Positions 11,553 to 23,684 of a DNA stretch of 64,000 nt are shown piece by piece. The stretch comes from Tenebrio molitor. Its lineage: Eukaryota > Arthropoda > Insecta > Coleoptera > Tenebrionidae. The number at the start of each line of letters is the position of its first letter. Position 1 is the stretch's first letter. Location of the stretch: positions 26,164,001-26,228,000 of the forward strand of contig NC_091048.1 of assembly GCF_963966145.1 (NCBI RefSeq). The letters are read 5' to 3'. The notes under the pieces are model-generated. The model searched no databases. It was not told the origin of the DNA and saw nothing but the letters and a program-made list of their open reading frames with translations. A program made the position numbers and the translations under genes.

Positions 11553-12708
11553 AAGATTTTTTCTAATTTAGTTACGAAAAGCACACATTCTAATTAAAAT
11601 CCTGTTTAAATCTGCTATTTCAATAATTTTCCGGGATAATAATACTAATGTCACTTTTAACACTAGTGATAATACAGTGAGCGGCAAAAGTATGGAATAA
11701 ATTAATTAAAAATTAAACAAAATTTTTTTCAAAAAAATCTTTGGACAGGTCAATTTTAGTTTATAAAAATACATATTTTAATACAACATAAAATTCCAAG
11801 CAGTAATTTGTTTTCGAGTTATGACGTCATCGACAGTTTTTTTAAATGGAAACCCCCTATTTTTTTTCTTGATTCTGATAGCCCTTTTAATTGTCTAAAC
11901 GCCAGTATAAAATTTTTGTTACCTTACATAAGGAAATTTTTGAGAAAAAAAATAATAAAGTTGGAAAAAATAAATTTTATAACGAACAAAAACAAGTCAA
12001 AAACTGTGTTACTAAGTACTCAAAATTATGGAATTAAATGTTCGAATTGCCATCCCCCAGCTTTTTGACAATAAGCAAGTTTATGAAGAAATTTCCCCTG
12101 TTTTAGTTTTATCTAGTTTTATCCCCGCACCCAATCAAAATTAAAATTTCTATACGTTGTGTTTCTGTTAAATGAGTCATTTTCGAAAACGTTTTGTAAA
12201 ACAAATAACACATACGAATGAAATTGACAGTAACAGTTGACTGTTTGATTTACCTACTTGATTTTTTGACTTGTTTTTGTTCATTATAAAATTTATTTTT
12301 TCCAACTTTATTATTTTTTTTCTCAAAAATTTCCTTATGTAAGATAATAAAATTTTTATACTGTCATTTAGACAATTAAAAGGGCTATCAGAATCAAGAA
12401 AAAAAATAGGGGGTTTCTATTTAAAAAAACTATCGATGACGTCATAACTCGAAAACAAATGACTGCTTGGAATTTTGTTTTCTATTAAAATATGTAATTT
12501 TATAAACTAAAATCGACCTGTTTTGAAAAAAATTTTGTTTAATTTTTAAAGAATTTATTCCATACTTTTGCCGTTCACTGTATAATGTCACTTTTTAACA
12601 CTAGTGTAAATATGTCACTTTTTTGACTAGTTATTAAATGAAGCACGCTTGACAACTAAAATGACACCACAATGGTTACTTTTCGTAACTGAATTAGAAA
12701 AAGATTTT
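11553..12708. mobile_element. Outer inverted-repeat element interrupted by a foldback element
   Basis: A TTTCTAATTTAGTTACGAAA arm (about 11,553-11,580) is matched in reverse orientation by about 12,680-12,708. The foldback element 11,675-12,580 lies between them, so the outer repeat appears to be an older MITE carrying a younger insertion. Confidence 0.45.
11675..12580. mobile_element. Tc1/mariner-like foldback element, 906 bp
   Basis: Both ends carry CAGTGAGCGGCAAAAGTATG (or its near-perfect inverse), flanked by TA. The arms remain complementary almost to the centre (for example around 11,800-11,960 against 12,300-12,460), so the element is nearly one long hairpin. TIRs opening CAGTG..GGCAAAAGTA resemble Tc1-type ends. 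No transposase is visible, so it is non-autonomous. Confidence 0.7.
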
Positions 12709-12769
12709 TTTTTAATCCAGTATTGTGCATTTAAGTTGAAAAATTGCTACAAAGTAACGAAAACAAGAG

Positions 12770-14446
12770 TGAGTTAATGACTGCTGTATCTGTCTTCGTC
12801 GGTATTTACTACCAGACCATTGTTTTACACCCATTAGTTTTACTACCAGTGCATGGAATTAATGGACGTATAGCCCAACACTAGAAGCGTGTACTCCATA
12901 AAACTGTCAGATCATCTTGACGTTTCGATCATTATCGTAATTAGCGAGGGCAACCTCAATAAAAAAAATTTAAGAGAGGTCAGACTTATCAGTTTCGGAT
13001 TGCGATTCTTCAGAAATGATTACCCTCGGTCCGTGTATCTGTTATTTACGGCGTCCCATAAAATTTAATGGCATTTATCTGCATATCTTTTATTATGCAT
13101 CATGGTCTCAGCGATACCGTCGAATGTTATATGACCCTTTAGGTCTAATTTTAGGGGTGTAATTCGGCGATTCGCTGCATTCGCACCCGACTCCGGTCCA
13201 TAAATCGTAACGTTGGCAAATCTGGCGTGAACACCCCGACTTAAATATTCACAAGTTTTCCCGGAAAAGTGCGCCACCCTGACGGAAAGCAAAAAGTCCG
13301 GGGGCGATTTTAATTAATTTGTTGGGGGGTCGCGTTTTCGTCAGCGGCCTAAATCACGACGCAACTTTAACGAGTTCGTGTTAATTTTAACATTCGAGTT
13401 ATTCCACTGTCGGTCAGGGTGAAATGGATAATTTAATTTTGTTTCGTGGCCGGATTTTTCTTTATTGTGCGGCTTAGCGTGTGCGGAGTCAGTGATGAAT
13501 TAATTAAAATCGCATTTAAAAATAGCACCGGTCCAGGGATTTCTAACGTTGATGACGGCGATTTCATTTCGGAGTTGTTGAACTCGGATTTTTGAGACGG
13601 TTTGGTGGTTTTGCCGCTTGGCTTTTCAAACAGTTAAATTGGAATTATGAATAATCATAACGACGATGATATTTTAATTGCCAAGCAAAGTCGGGGGAGG
13701 TAAAGCATAGGAATGGAATTATTGCGCTCCTACGTAAAATACGTAAATATCCAAGAATAAAATTTTCATTTGCAATTTAAATTCTTTTGAAACGTCTTGC
13801 AAGCCGACCGAGGGATGTAAAGCGAAGTTATCCACCGATATTATCAATATTTCTTCCAATAACACTGTTGATGTTTTTGTTGCAGTAAGTTGTTCCAAGC
13901 ATGTTTGAGACTTGCTCTAGGCAGAGTTGTGCTAGACGAAAGTCTTCGTAGTGTTCAACTTCAAACAATTCTGTTTCATTTATGTTCAGAATGGAGTAAC
14001 TTAAACTATTATACAGTGCGATTGGGAGTTCTGAACCAACAAACTTCTGTTATAAACCTAGATCAAGCTAAACATGTATTCTGAATGTTTTATTAGGAAA
14101 TGCTTTTCTTTTAGAGATTTTATTATTCGTTTCTGATTTCCCGCATTTGTCTGCCATTGATTAAGTAATAAAATGGCGGAAAAGAAACCCACGAACTCTA
14201 CAAATATTGACAAGACAGTAGCAGAAGTAGTAGCCGTTAACTTTTACAGATTTTATTTCTTTTTTGTGGGTCAACTACTGTACGGACCTGGTTAACCAGT
14301 ACATATTTCACTCAAGATTTAGGTTAATTTATTTTTCTAGAAAATAAGATCAAATTTTTATTCATTAAAATCCTGTGTTATCGGTGAATAGTGCCTGATT
14401 TAAAAAATTCATCATGAAATTGACTGAATTAAGAATTTCAACGATT
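12770..14446. other. Mostly single-copy-looking intergenic DNA
   Basis: The stretch 12,990-13,700 is less AT-rich and lacks inverted repeats. A 75-codon minus-strand ORF at 13,065-13,292 has neither promoter nor splice context. A conserved non-coding or regulatory role is possible but not shown. Confidence 0.3.
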
Positions 14447-14509
14447 TCGACTTCGTCTCTGTTTTCAATCTCTGGGCTTGGCACAAAAAGACTCACTTCT
14501 ACTCTTAAT
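14447..14509. repeat. 63-bp repeat shared with 63.7 kb
   Basis: This stretch is nearly identical to 63,683-63,745 in the same orientation (CAATCTCTGGGCTTGGCACA with one change, then AAAAAGACTCACTTCTACTC). It is a fragment of a dispersed repeat; family unknown. Confidence 0.65.
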
Positions 14510-14538
14510 GATGTAATTTACTATTTTTGGTGACTATG

Positions 14539-14693
14539 AGGCCGATTTCAAGTTGACTTGCGACGGTCGCACTTGTCATGGTAACGGCGCAAGAGAGAAA
14601 GATGACGCATATTGGTAATTAATGTGTAGGACAAAGACAGCTACACATTTGCGCTGCACCACCGATTTGCCACCATGACTTGAAATCGGGCCC
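14539..14693. mobile_element. Short palindromic MITE
   Basis: AGGCCGATTTCAAGT at the left is matched by ACTTGAAATCGGGCCCT at the right, about 155 bp apart. The interior is non-coding. Confidence 0.5.
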
Positions 14694-16831
14694 TAAATCA
14701 ATCAATCAAATAAATTTCTGTATCGATCATTGGTAAGCTGCGTGTCGTGCAGTTTGTTATCTTCATGTTACAAAAACTCTACAAGAACATCTTCAATTAC
14801 AGAAATTGGACAACCTACAAAAGGGCGATGTGTAGAACACATCGGAAAGTTGAAAAACTTTTGCATTTCCTCCTAATAATGCAAGCAGGAAACGTGCACG
14901 GAAAACCGTAGTAGATTCTGGCCCCGGATTTGATAACTGAAATTTTCCGGAGGCTGAGATGTATTTTTTTAATGGAAATGCATTGTTTATGGTGTCTTGC
15001 ACTCTTAAATATCCCCCGTCAGCATATTTTACGTGTATCAACTGTTTTTCTTGGTAAAAGTGAAGCACATTTCCGGCGTAGACAGCCACGTTTCACTTCG
15101 GCAATATTTTCCGCGCCGTCTGGAAACATCTTTTGAAAACATATAGTTCGGCCTTTTCTATTTTATCAGCGAAGTTGAACGTCTAAATAAATCAGCCCGA
15201 GACGTGTATCTTCCAGGTCTTCGACTTTTATCAAGAGTCATATATTTATGGGGAAGTGGGCCTCATCCTTAAGGCACGGAAATTGGGTGGTCTTAGAAAC
15301 GCGGTTAACCGTTCGAAATTCATCAATGCGTCAGGCGATCATGTCTGCTGGTGTTTCTAGACGGAGGGGACAGTCGGCGGGTTCGTCCCAGACGATCCTG
15401 AAAAGGATATTTTTCCATAGATATTGAAACGTCAGGAGCAGATCGCGTTTCCTCTTATTGAATAAACAGGATCCATTCGGAGGCGTTAGTCAAGGCGACA
15501 CAATAAAGTTAATTAGTCGACAGAAGTGGAATGTAGCTGATCCGGGGCAGATCCGGGTTTTAGAAAATTTCCGGATGCAACAACATCTTGCACACGAGAC
15601 TCACGGAGGCGCAGCGAACCCATCCAGCGCTCAACAATGGACGCAGATGTTCGCTGATACTATAATGATTGCGTGCAAAGTAGCATCGGTCTCGTAATTT
15701 ATTGTTGTTGTTGGGTTTTATTAAAGGCCGTCGCCAAGACACACGATAAATCCGGTCGGAGTCACTACACTTGGACAACTTTTCAGCCATCGAGACAAAA
15801 AAGTTTACGGTGGTGAAATAGATCGTTATAGTTAAGAGAGTCGAGGGCAGATGAGTCTTTGTCTTCGGGAACAAAGGAATGGCGCAACACACTTAAATGT
15901 ATCTGTTTTATCCAGTTTTTCTTCAAATGTACATATTGAGGCTGAAATTGCAATCTGAAAAAGTTGTCAGTAGTACAAACGAAGTGTTTCGTCGAGTCGA
16001 GAAAGTTCTTTCAGGCGTCATATCTATTCTGAGCTGATCTAAATTTTTTAACGAGTAGTGAGATGTACAAGGGGCGATCACAAAGTGGTTCGAATGCTAC
16101 CGGTATAATAGCTGTCGACCCGGCTCGGCTCCGGGTGGATGTCGTCTGGATCTTTAGTTTAATTTTTAATAGATTGCTTGAATGCTTTAAATAAGTTGTT
16201 TGTTAATAAAAAAAAACTTTGCAGTGCTGTCAAAGTGTGTCAGATATCTATAACTTGCTCACTACTGTCAAATCGACATTTTGTTGTGGATTTGCAAACA
16301 TTTCGCTCTTTGAAGAAGAAAAGATTTAGAGAAGACCATGTGAAAGCAGTCTTAAAAATTTGAATTTCTCAGACCGACTAAATATGACATTTACTTACAT
16401 CAATATAAATGTACAGGAAAAGAATAAAAGTTACACAAGAAAATCAAATCCTCACTGCAATCCCAAATAATATTTTTAGAGAAATATGATCTTAATCTAT
16501 TGACAGGTGTGTTGTACTAATGGAAAGAACTTACATTTGCAATGGTTATTTACAATCAGAGTAAAGAAGGCAAAGCTTTCTTTCACGCGAATTGCGTTTT
16601 GTAATTCAAGTGAACGAAAGTGGCCTTACTCTCGAGTGCAGAAACGCAGATAATTTGCAAATCGCTAACGAAACGACAAATACAATGCTCCAACAATATC
16701 ATATTATCATAGTTTTTAATTTGCGATGTCTTATCGAGCTTTAAATCACATTTTTTGGCGGCTCTGTTGCTATGGAAAAAGTTCTGTAACGTCAATAAAG
16801 TGGTTGTGTGCAGGTTGTGGAAATTGTGGCA
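14694..16831. other. Intergenic sequence, nothing firm
   Basis: Several overlapping ORFs of 80-110 codons occur on both strands (14.8-15.1 and 15.5-15.9 kb). None has a start, promoter and splice pattern that convinces me. Confidence 0.3.
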
Positions 16832-16960
16832 ATGTATGATGAAGAATTATATGTTCCTGATGATGTCCTGGAAGAGGCAAGTGCCGCGAGTTACCAAATG
16901 TTGCTTAAAAAATCAAAATTCCGTTATTAGAAGGAGTTGGAAAAATGCACGAGTGATTGA
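16832..16960 (+). pseudogene. Relic resembling a Crypton-type tyrosine recombinase N-terminus
   Basis: From the ATG at 16,832 the frame reads VPDDVLEEASAAS and then KKSKFRY, stops at TAG 16,928-16,930 and continues KELEKC before a TGA. A 'PDDVLxEAS..LLxxKSKxxY' start is what I remember from Crypton-like tyrosine recombinases and related ZMYM/KCTD1-type proteins in insects. That recognition is inference; the in-frame stop is seen. It is dead as it stands. Confidence 0.35.
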
Positions 16961-17880
16961 AAACCAGTAAGTGAAAGACAGTGAGCGAAAAACGATGAGC
17001 GTAAGTGAAGTGAACGAAAGAGAAACCTTCGTCTACTGGTAACTAGTACATAGAAAAATGTTAAGAGTTTTTGCGGATTCCACTTGGTGTGATTTGCAGA
17101 CTGACAGGTTGGAGTTGCGTTATGATTCCCTTCTTTGATGGTTTCAATCCTACCGGATTCATTTCTAAAGCCCCTAGATACAAGATTGAAAACTTTTTAA
17201 AATATACAAAATGCACCAACAGTATTGAAATGATTGCGATAAAATGAAAACACGTCCAGATCCCCTCTCATTGCTTGTATTTGTAGAAAATCGATAGTAA
17301 ATTCTAAATCTGAGTCTTTTGCTCAGATAAGGTAAGGAAATAAATTGAATACTTTATGGATTTATAGCGAAAATTGGATAGAGGTTTCTTTGTAAGACGT
17401 GCACAGAATAAGAGTAAGCGTAGACAGCGAAGTAGGTAATAAATGTGGGAAGGTAAAGTGAAATTCCCATTACGGGCAAAACATAATTTAATATTTTTGC
17501 AGTTGAAAATTAAGAAAAGGTCGTTGTCAGATGAACATTTTATTTTAAACAACCCTGGATTATTTTTCATGTCACAAGCATATATCATTCATGTGCCTTT
17601 TGACAAAAAATTTGTTTTTGTCACGTATGTAACTTACATAGCGTCAGATGTCCAGCTCAAAGTTTCTTTGTGCATCAGTATCATTTTTCCATCATGTGTA
17701 GTATTTTTTAAATCATTTACTCAACTGAGCAAAAAGCGTTTATGAGCAACGGTCGTAATCAACGATGAGCGATCCTATTCAGTGCAACATTATTTGCAAG
17801 AATTTACGCTTCTGTTTACGCGAGTTGTTGATTATAAACAATGTTTAAATCGTACTATGACAGATTGAAGCGTAACGAGA

Positions 17881-18087
17881 CAAAAAGGTGGCGGAAGGCC
17901 AACAGAACGTACTCTACAAGTTGTTGAATTGTGGGGAATGAACCAAAAACTTCTCTCCGTCATTTATCTCAACAAGTTAATCTATGTATCTGTGGAAACG
18001 TGCCGCACAATATTAAAAGAGGATTTACATTTATATCCGTACTGCATAATTTCTTTTCTGGAACTGTTAGTTGATCCAACACAATGA
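17881..18087 (+). pseudogene. Decayed Tc1/mariner-type transposase, HTH region
   Basis: A 68-codon open stretch reads GGGRPTERT early, then VSVETCRTILKEDLHLYPY and ends ELLVDPTQ. The order 'GRPxxxR .. SxxTxRxILKxDLxLxPYxI .. ELxxxD' is the second helix-turn-helix of insect Tc1/mariner-like transposases. A piece just upstream (about 17,770-17,870, ERSYSVQHYLQEF) looks like the preceding domain in another frame. Frame changes and the missing DDE region show it is dead. A MITE lies 175 bp downstream. Confidence 0.55.
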
Positions 18088-18261
18088 TTTCAGTTTTGTG
18101 ATTCCAAAATGTACCAATAAATCGAAGAAAGAATATATCAGATGTCATGACATTTTCAACACCTTTTATAATACTAATACTTTTTTTTATTCAGGCTTCT
18201 TACAAGATTTGGTGAAGTTATGTTTAGCTTTGACATATTTTGACACCAATTCACTAAAATA

Positions 18262-18432
18262 CAGGGTGATTTACGAGGAATAATGAGCCCGACGGAATAG
18301 AAAATGCAACCCGCAATTCATCAGGAGAAAAACCCGGACATTTACCGCTTCGATGTCCGGCTTTTTGTTGCAATGTATTGTGGGTTGCATTTTCTATTCC
18401 GTCGGGCTCATTATTCCTGGTAAATCACTCTG
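18262..18432. mobile_element. Palindromic MITE with CAGGGTGATTTAC ends
   Basis: A nearly perfect palindrome of 171 bp with TA on each side. Ends open CAGGGTGATTTACGAGGAAT. An inner block about AATGCAACCC..CAAT is shared with 58,243-58,660, which carries a transposase N-terminal relic. Confidence 0.75.
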
Positions 18433-18626
18433 TATATGATGTTATGAAGCATCTACGTCCTCGATTCGCATGTTTTTTTCATAGTGGTCATGACCATTTT
18501 TATTTTTAAACACCTGTTACAAACGTCAAGACACACTTTCAAAAAGGCAGTTATTAAATATTGTAGTCACATTTAAGCAGTCAGATGTTTATAGTACGAG
18601 TACATGTAAACAGCGTCTCGATTATA

Positions 18627-18822
18627 CCGGGTGTTTATTTAAATTTTTTCTCAAAGTTGGCGTTGGAGAATCAATTGTGAACACACCACGGATCAGGGAT
18701 CAGCTGTTTAAATCTAACCTCACTTTTTGCGTTGTTTGTGTTTTTACTCTGCAGACTGCCGAATGGTGGGTTCACAATCGACTCTTCAACGCTAACTTTG
18801 AAGAGAAATTTAAATGATATTA
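18627..18822. mobile_element. Inverted-repeat MITE
   Basis: CTCAAAGTTGGCGTTGGAGA (left arm) is matched in reverse by a right arm at about 18,767-18,822. The outer ends are diverged, so the exact boundary is uncertain. Confidence 0.5.
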
Positions 18823-20040
18823 ATTTATCAGATGCAGTTAATTTATACGGATGTATTTTTTGCTGTCATTTCCCTATACACCCTTTACAATAAAATTTAC
18901 AGGATTTTAGCTTCAGCTACGCAGTACAAAGTTCCAGCAACTTGATGATGAGAAGCTCTTTTCTGAAATATTCCATATTGCGTTGGTTGAACCCCACAGT
19001 TGGATTTCCTAAAAAAATTGTAACGTTTATGAACCAGAACTTTTCCTCTTTATACTTCTGTTACTTCAACCGTTAAAGTGAATCCCCCGCAAAAAATAAA
19101 TACAACGGAAACACGACAAACAAAGTAATACCTAGCGAGATTACGTCTGGTCAGATTTAACGGAGTCGGTTAGGTTTCCTAATTATCTCTTTGGTCGGTC
19201 GGGGTGCAAACACAATGTAAATCTTGTCCCTTGTTTGGGGTGGCTTGTCTAAACTTCACCGGAATATTTACGAGGTCGCGGGTACAAGCGGACACTGTCT
19301 TACATTACAGCGGAGAAACTGTGCAAAGTGCTCCGATGAGTAATTGGTCTGTTGTAGACCACTGCTCGTCAGTTTAATGGCTCTTTTACACCTCATTGTC
19401 ACAACTGAAAATTAATTGCCGAGGTAATTATGAAAATGCGCAACTGCATTAAATCCAAATCGCTAGGTGCATCGAGTGTTTATATATTTTTTAAGTGTGG
19501 CTCAACAAAGGCGAATTTAATTTAAATCGCGATGTTCTCTTCAGTTTTTTTTTTTTAATGACAAGTTGATGGATTAGACCCCTTTCCAACCATTTTTTGT
19601 GGAATACCTTTTGTTGCTTGCCTTTTCAGCACTGCTTATTGATCTTTTTGTGTAGATGCCTAAATCTCAACGTGGATTTTATTATTAGGAAATGAGGGAG
19701 ATTTGAATTTCAAATAAAAAGATCACCGATCGTTATCGTAATACAGGGATTGGTTTCAAGAGCTCATCACAATCAGGCAAGATGTCCTCAAAAAACTACT
19801 TGGAAGGAACGTGTTTTGTGGATATTAGCATCAAATAACTATTTTTTCTAAATATGGGTCAACAATTCTTAAAGATTTTTTATTGCTACTTTTCTCACGA
19901 AATACAAAATATATTACGTATAAAATTACGAGTATCTTGCTAATTATGTATTTATAATATTAAATCTAAAACAATTCGCTAAACCCTCTCCTTTTTGTAC
20001 AGTGTGTCTTAATTCAAAAATTAGTGGTACAGCAATAGTT
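18823..20040. other. Intergenic sequence, nothing firm
   Basis: The stretch 19,100-19,500 looks single-copy and is GC-richer. No coding stretch or repeat is defined. Confidence 0.3.
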
Positions 20041-20137
20041 TATTTAATGAGTTCGTGTGTAAATTGGGTATTTTTGGCACGAGTGGGCCACGAGTGCCAA
20101 AAAAATCCAATTTACACAAGAACGAGTTGAATACGTT
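20041..20137. mobile_element. Small palindromic element
   Basis: GAGTTCGTGTGTAAATTGG at the left is matched by CCAATTTACACAAGAACGAG at the right, with the core GGCACGAGTGGGCCACGAGTGCC. About 95 bp long. Confidence 0.6.
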
Positions 20138-20274
20138 TTTTTGACAACGAGCCCCTTAAAGGCTCCAAATCGCTTAAAATCTTTAAAATTAGCTTGACGT
20201 TTCGTTTTGACAAGTTATGACATTTATCAAAATCTGTTCACACAGGAGAAAATTCTCAAATTCTGACAGTGTCG

Positions 20275-20413
20275 AACAATAGTATATAACGGTATTAGGC
20301 CGATATGGGTTATATAACAGACATGGTTGAGGTATTGTAAAATCGAGGCGGAGCCGAGATTTTATAATCAACCGAGTCTGTTATATCCATATCGGCCGTA
20401 TGTTGTTTTATAG
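20275..20413. mobile_element. Palindromic element around a GAGGCGGAGCCGAG core
   Basis: The arms AGGCCGATATGGGTTATATA and TATATCCATATCGGCCGTA flank CAGACATGGTTGAGG and its inverse, with an AAAATCGAGGCGGAGCCGAG core. Related pieces ('AACGGCCTMGTCTG') recur at about 20,540-20,580. Confidence 0.6.
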
Positions 20414-22319
20414 TTTTCTTTATACCAATAATACTTAACATTTAACGATGATTTATTTGTAAGACTGACATTTCTCTTTACTTTAAAATTAAATTTTGTT
20501 GTCATCTATGCCGTAACCGTAGCAACGGTAGCAAAAATAACGGCCTCGGTCTGATAATTTTGAATAACGGCCTAGTCTGTTATAGGTATCATATCAATCA
20601 AGCATTGAGTACTGATAAATCCTAATAACAGTATGGTATAAAGAAAAAAATATTACTAAACACTTATTTTTTTACATTGCATAAACAAGTGATTTGATTT
20701 GAGTTTTAAATTAAGAAAATTATTTATGGTTCTAAATTTATATTTAGGAACAACAGTTATAATCTGTGGAATAAATCTTGGCAATTAACCAACAATAATT
20801 CATTCAACTGTTGCCTAATTAATAAACAGTTTTTAAACGTTATGTAATTACAAAAATAAAAATTAAGCAAATAGATTGATTTTTGTGATATTTTGTTGTC
20901 AAATAAATAATATTCGTTCGTCTACGCTGTTAATAAAGCAATTTTGTATCACGTCTAGATCATTCTAAATGTGCAAAGAATCAATAACAGGCGAAATGTG
21001 ATGAAAATTGCTGAATTATTTAGTAATGTAGGTTTGTTTAGTTACTTTGGCAACATGATCAATGAAGATGGTAAAGCTCAATGAATCAAGTGTTCAACCT
21101 TGGAGAACTTCTGACGTATGTAATGATTTCAGTTACAATACGAGAACAACGTTTGAATATAAATGGCTTTTAAAAAGTTTAATCAAAAATAATGATTGAT
21201 TTCTGTGCATTGTGTGCTTTGTATCCTTTAAAGGAATAAAAGTGTGTTGATATGCCAAGTTTTCTTTTTATAATGCCATGGTGATTCATTGCCTTTTTTT
21301 ATTTCATATCTGGGCAGACTTTACACAATAAAATCATTACAAAAAGTATGGAAGTGGCAACACCACGTTTTTTAATTATTGGTTTTGATTATTTCGACTC
21401 TTCTAAAAATACACTGGTAAAATATATTCCAGGGAACATGATAAGTTGATAACACAATTCTGCAATCCATTATCAAATAAATTTGAATTTGATCTACACC
21501 AAATGTATTTTTTTGGTTTAAATTGCATGGCAACGAAAAGAATATCTTTCGTAGAAAAGTGACGCCAGGAGACGTAAATAACACCACCGTTAAAATTATC
21601 CAATATGCGGGTGGTTTATTGTATATTGTGACTGATATTGAACCACAATATCAATATGTATTTACAAGATAAGTACATTTAAGACGACTTTATTTCTCAA
21701 CATAGTCATCTGGAGAAAAATTATTATTATTATTTTTAATCTCATAAACTTTGGTTCTTCAGAGTAAACAGAAATCAGTAGAGGCTAAATCTGGAAGGCA
21801 GGAGGTTGCACCAATATTATGGAAAGGTTATTGTTATTGTGGACAACAGCAATGAAAATCTAGTTGTCCAAGCAACAAACACAAAAGTACTTTTTCTGGT
21901 TGCAAGAAATTTTAGAAAGCCCTCTGTATGTCCACTCCAGACTTGGCTCTGGATCAAACCGATGAACCCCAGTTCTATCTATAGTTGTAAATCTTTCGAG
22001 ACATCCATTGGAATCCTTTTAAAGTCTAATTTATTGTGCAAAATTTTTTCTGCTCTACCTATAGAAAGAAAACTATAAATTTCGCTCTAACTGGTCGATC
22101 GTGGACTACAAGACCGCTGCCGACATTTAAGGCGCTTTTGTATAAAAAGTTTTTGGAAGTCCGTTCCATTAATAACGATATTTGTCTTTTTTTCAATAAA
22201 AAAGAGGATATTGGCTAAGACTAAATGGGAAGTTTGTCATAAGTGGAATTATTTTTTTTTTTAGAATTTTAATAGAAGACAATTTAAATAACATCAAAAA
22301 AACAGTAATATTAACAATG
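20414..22319. other. AT-rich intergenic sequence with unclassified repeats
   Basis: No host gene is visible. The stretch 21,650-22,080 may be an old transposon, but I cannot identify a domain. Confidence 0.3.
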
Positions 22320-22493
22320 ACATTTTTTTTCTTCAAAAGTCCGTAAAATATGACATTATACTCGTGGATTGATAATACTAAAGTGTCACTGCATTGTCAT
22401 GGCATCTAACGAGCTGACCAGCGGCTGTAAAGTTATTATCTCCGCTGAAGAGCGGCAGATAAAGTTCTTATCTCCGCTGACGAGTAAACTAGC
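22320..22493 (-). repeat. Dispersed repeat with 32-bp hairpin units, copy 1
   Basis: Read on the minus strand, this matches parts of 34,033-34,282 and 52,446-52,696: about two diverged units of 'CGTCAGCGGAGATAATAACT' type, then a GACATTATAC-type tail. Each unit is itself an imperfect hairpin (GCGGAGATAA..TTATCTGCCGC). Confidence 0.65.
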
Positions 22494-22871
22494 TAAATCA
22501 TTTGAAATTCCTAATTCAAATTTTAATAAATTCCTGTCTGAATGTGACATATTGAAAGCTGAAGTGATTAAATAAAGTTTAATCAAGAAACTTGAACATA
22601 ATTGCAAAACGTACTTATATACAAAATCCTTGCAAATTAAAACGCGTTGACCGACCGATATAATTATTAAAAGGTATTTCGGATTTTGTTTACAGCTTTG
22701 TTTATACTAGTCATAGTCATAGAAACGCTTTCCAAAACGAGCTACATTGATTTATCATATCACTTTATCAGTCTACCCAATCTTCTACCTTATTTCTTAA
22801 CATTTCTTAATTAATTTGTTATGAAAGTTTGAAGAAAAAGTAGTATGTATATGTTATTCGGAACAAAAATG

Positions 22872-23401
22872 ATTTTATGTTCGACTGTGACAAATATAGA
22901 TGGTTTATGACGTTATTTTGAGGCCATAAACTATCACTACCAATAGTCCGATAAACTTACGATAGACTTACACACATAAATTGACATGAATTGACAAATA
23001 ATGCAGTCGAACATAATGATTATTGTATCAAATTCACAAATTTACAACGTTGGACAATTATTAATCTTTTTATTTTTTTGGAATCGCCAACTACATTTAA
23101 ATTTTTGGTTGATCGCGTTTGGAATTTGTGCTGTTAGATGTCGCTGTGCAAAAATACGTAGCGACACGGCTTATTGTTGGTTCATGAGTGTAAATAAAAT
23201 TGTAAAATGAAAAAATGTGGTTTCTTTTATGTAAATTTTAAAAATGGGTAACTTTTAATTTTGTTTACTTTTTATTATTCCAAATAATAAATACTACTAT
23301 AATAAATAAAGTCGCAAACCTGCTGTCATTCTACATTTACCTCATAGATGTCACTGTTATTTTATTGTAATTTGAACAAATAATGCAGTCGAACATAAAA
23401 T
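22872..23401. mobile_element. MITE with ATTTTATGTTCGACTG ends
   Basis: ATTTTATGTTCGACTG at the left end has its inverse at 23,401, and a second inverse copy (ATGCAGTCGAACATAATG) lies inside at about 23,001-23,019. A direct internal copy of the right end suggests a partial duplication or two overlapping insertions. Confidence 0.5.
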
Positions 23402-23410
23402 ATTGTATGC

Positions 23411-23524
23411 AACTCGTCCATAATGATGCTTTATTGGACTCTTCTATTTATAGCCTCGCTGGCTGCGCTCGCTCGTCCACAAACTCGACTCGTCCAATAA
23501 AGCATTACATTATGGACTTGTTAC
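23411..23524. mobile_element. Palindromic element with a GCTGCGCTCGCTC core
   Basis: The left arm AACTCGTCCATAATGATGCT is mirrored by the right arm ending about 23,524. The core is CTCGCTGGCTGCGCTCGCTC. Confidence 0.6.
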
Positions 23525-23684
23525 ATAAATAGCTATTATGTGCGGCTGCCTTGTCTGCCAAACTACTAGCCTCAGCACATAAAACTTCATTTTTGCTAGA
23601 TAATATACTATTTGGACCACCATTAATTTAATTTATTGTGATGATTACCCAGCAGGAAATATGATTTTTTTCTACGGTGAGCTC

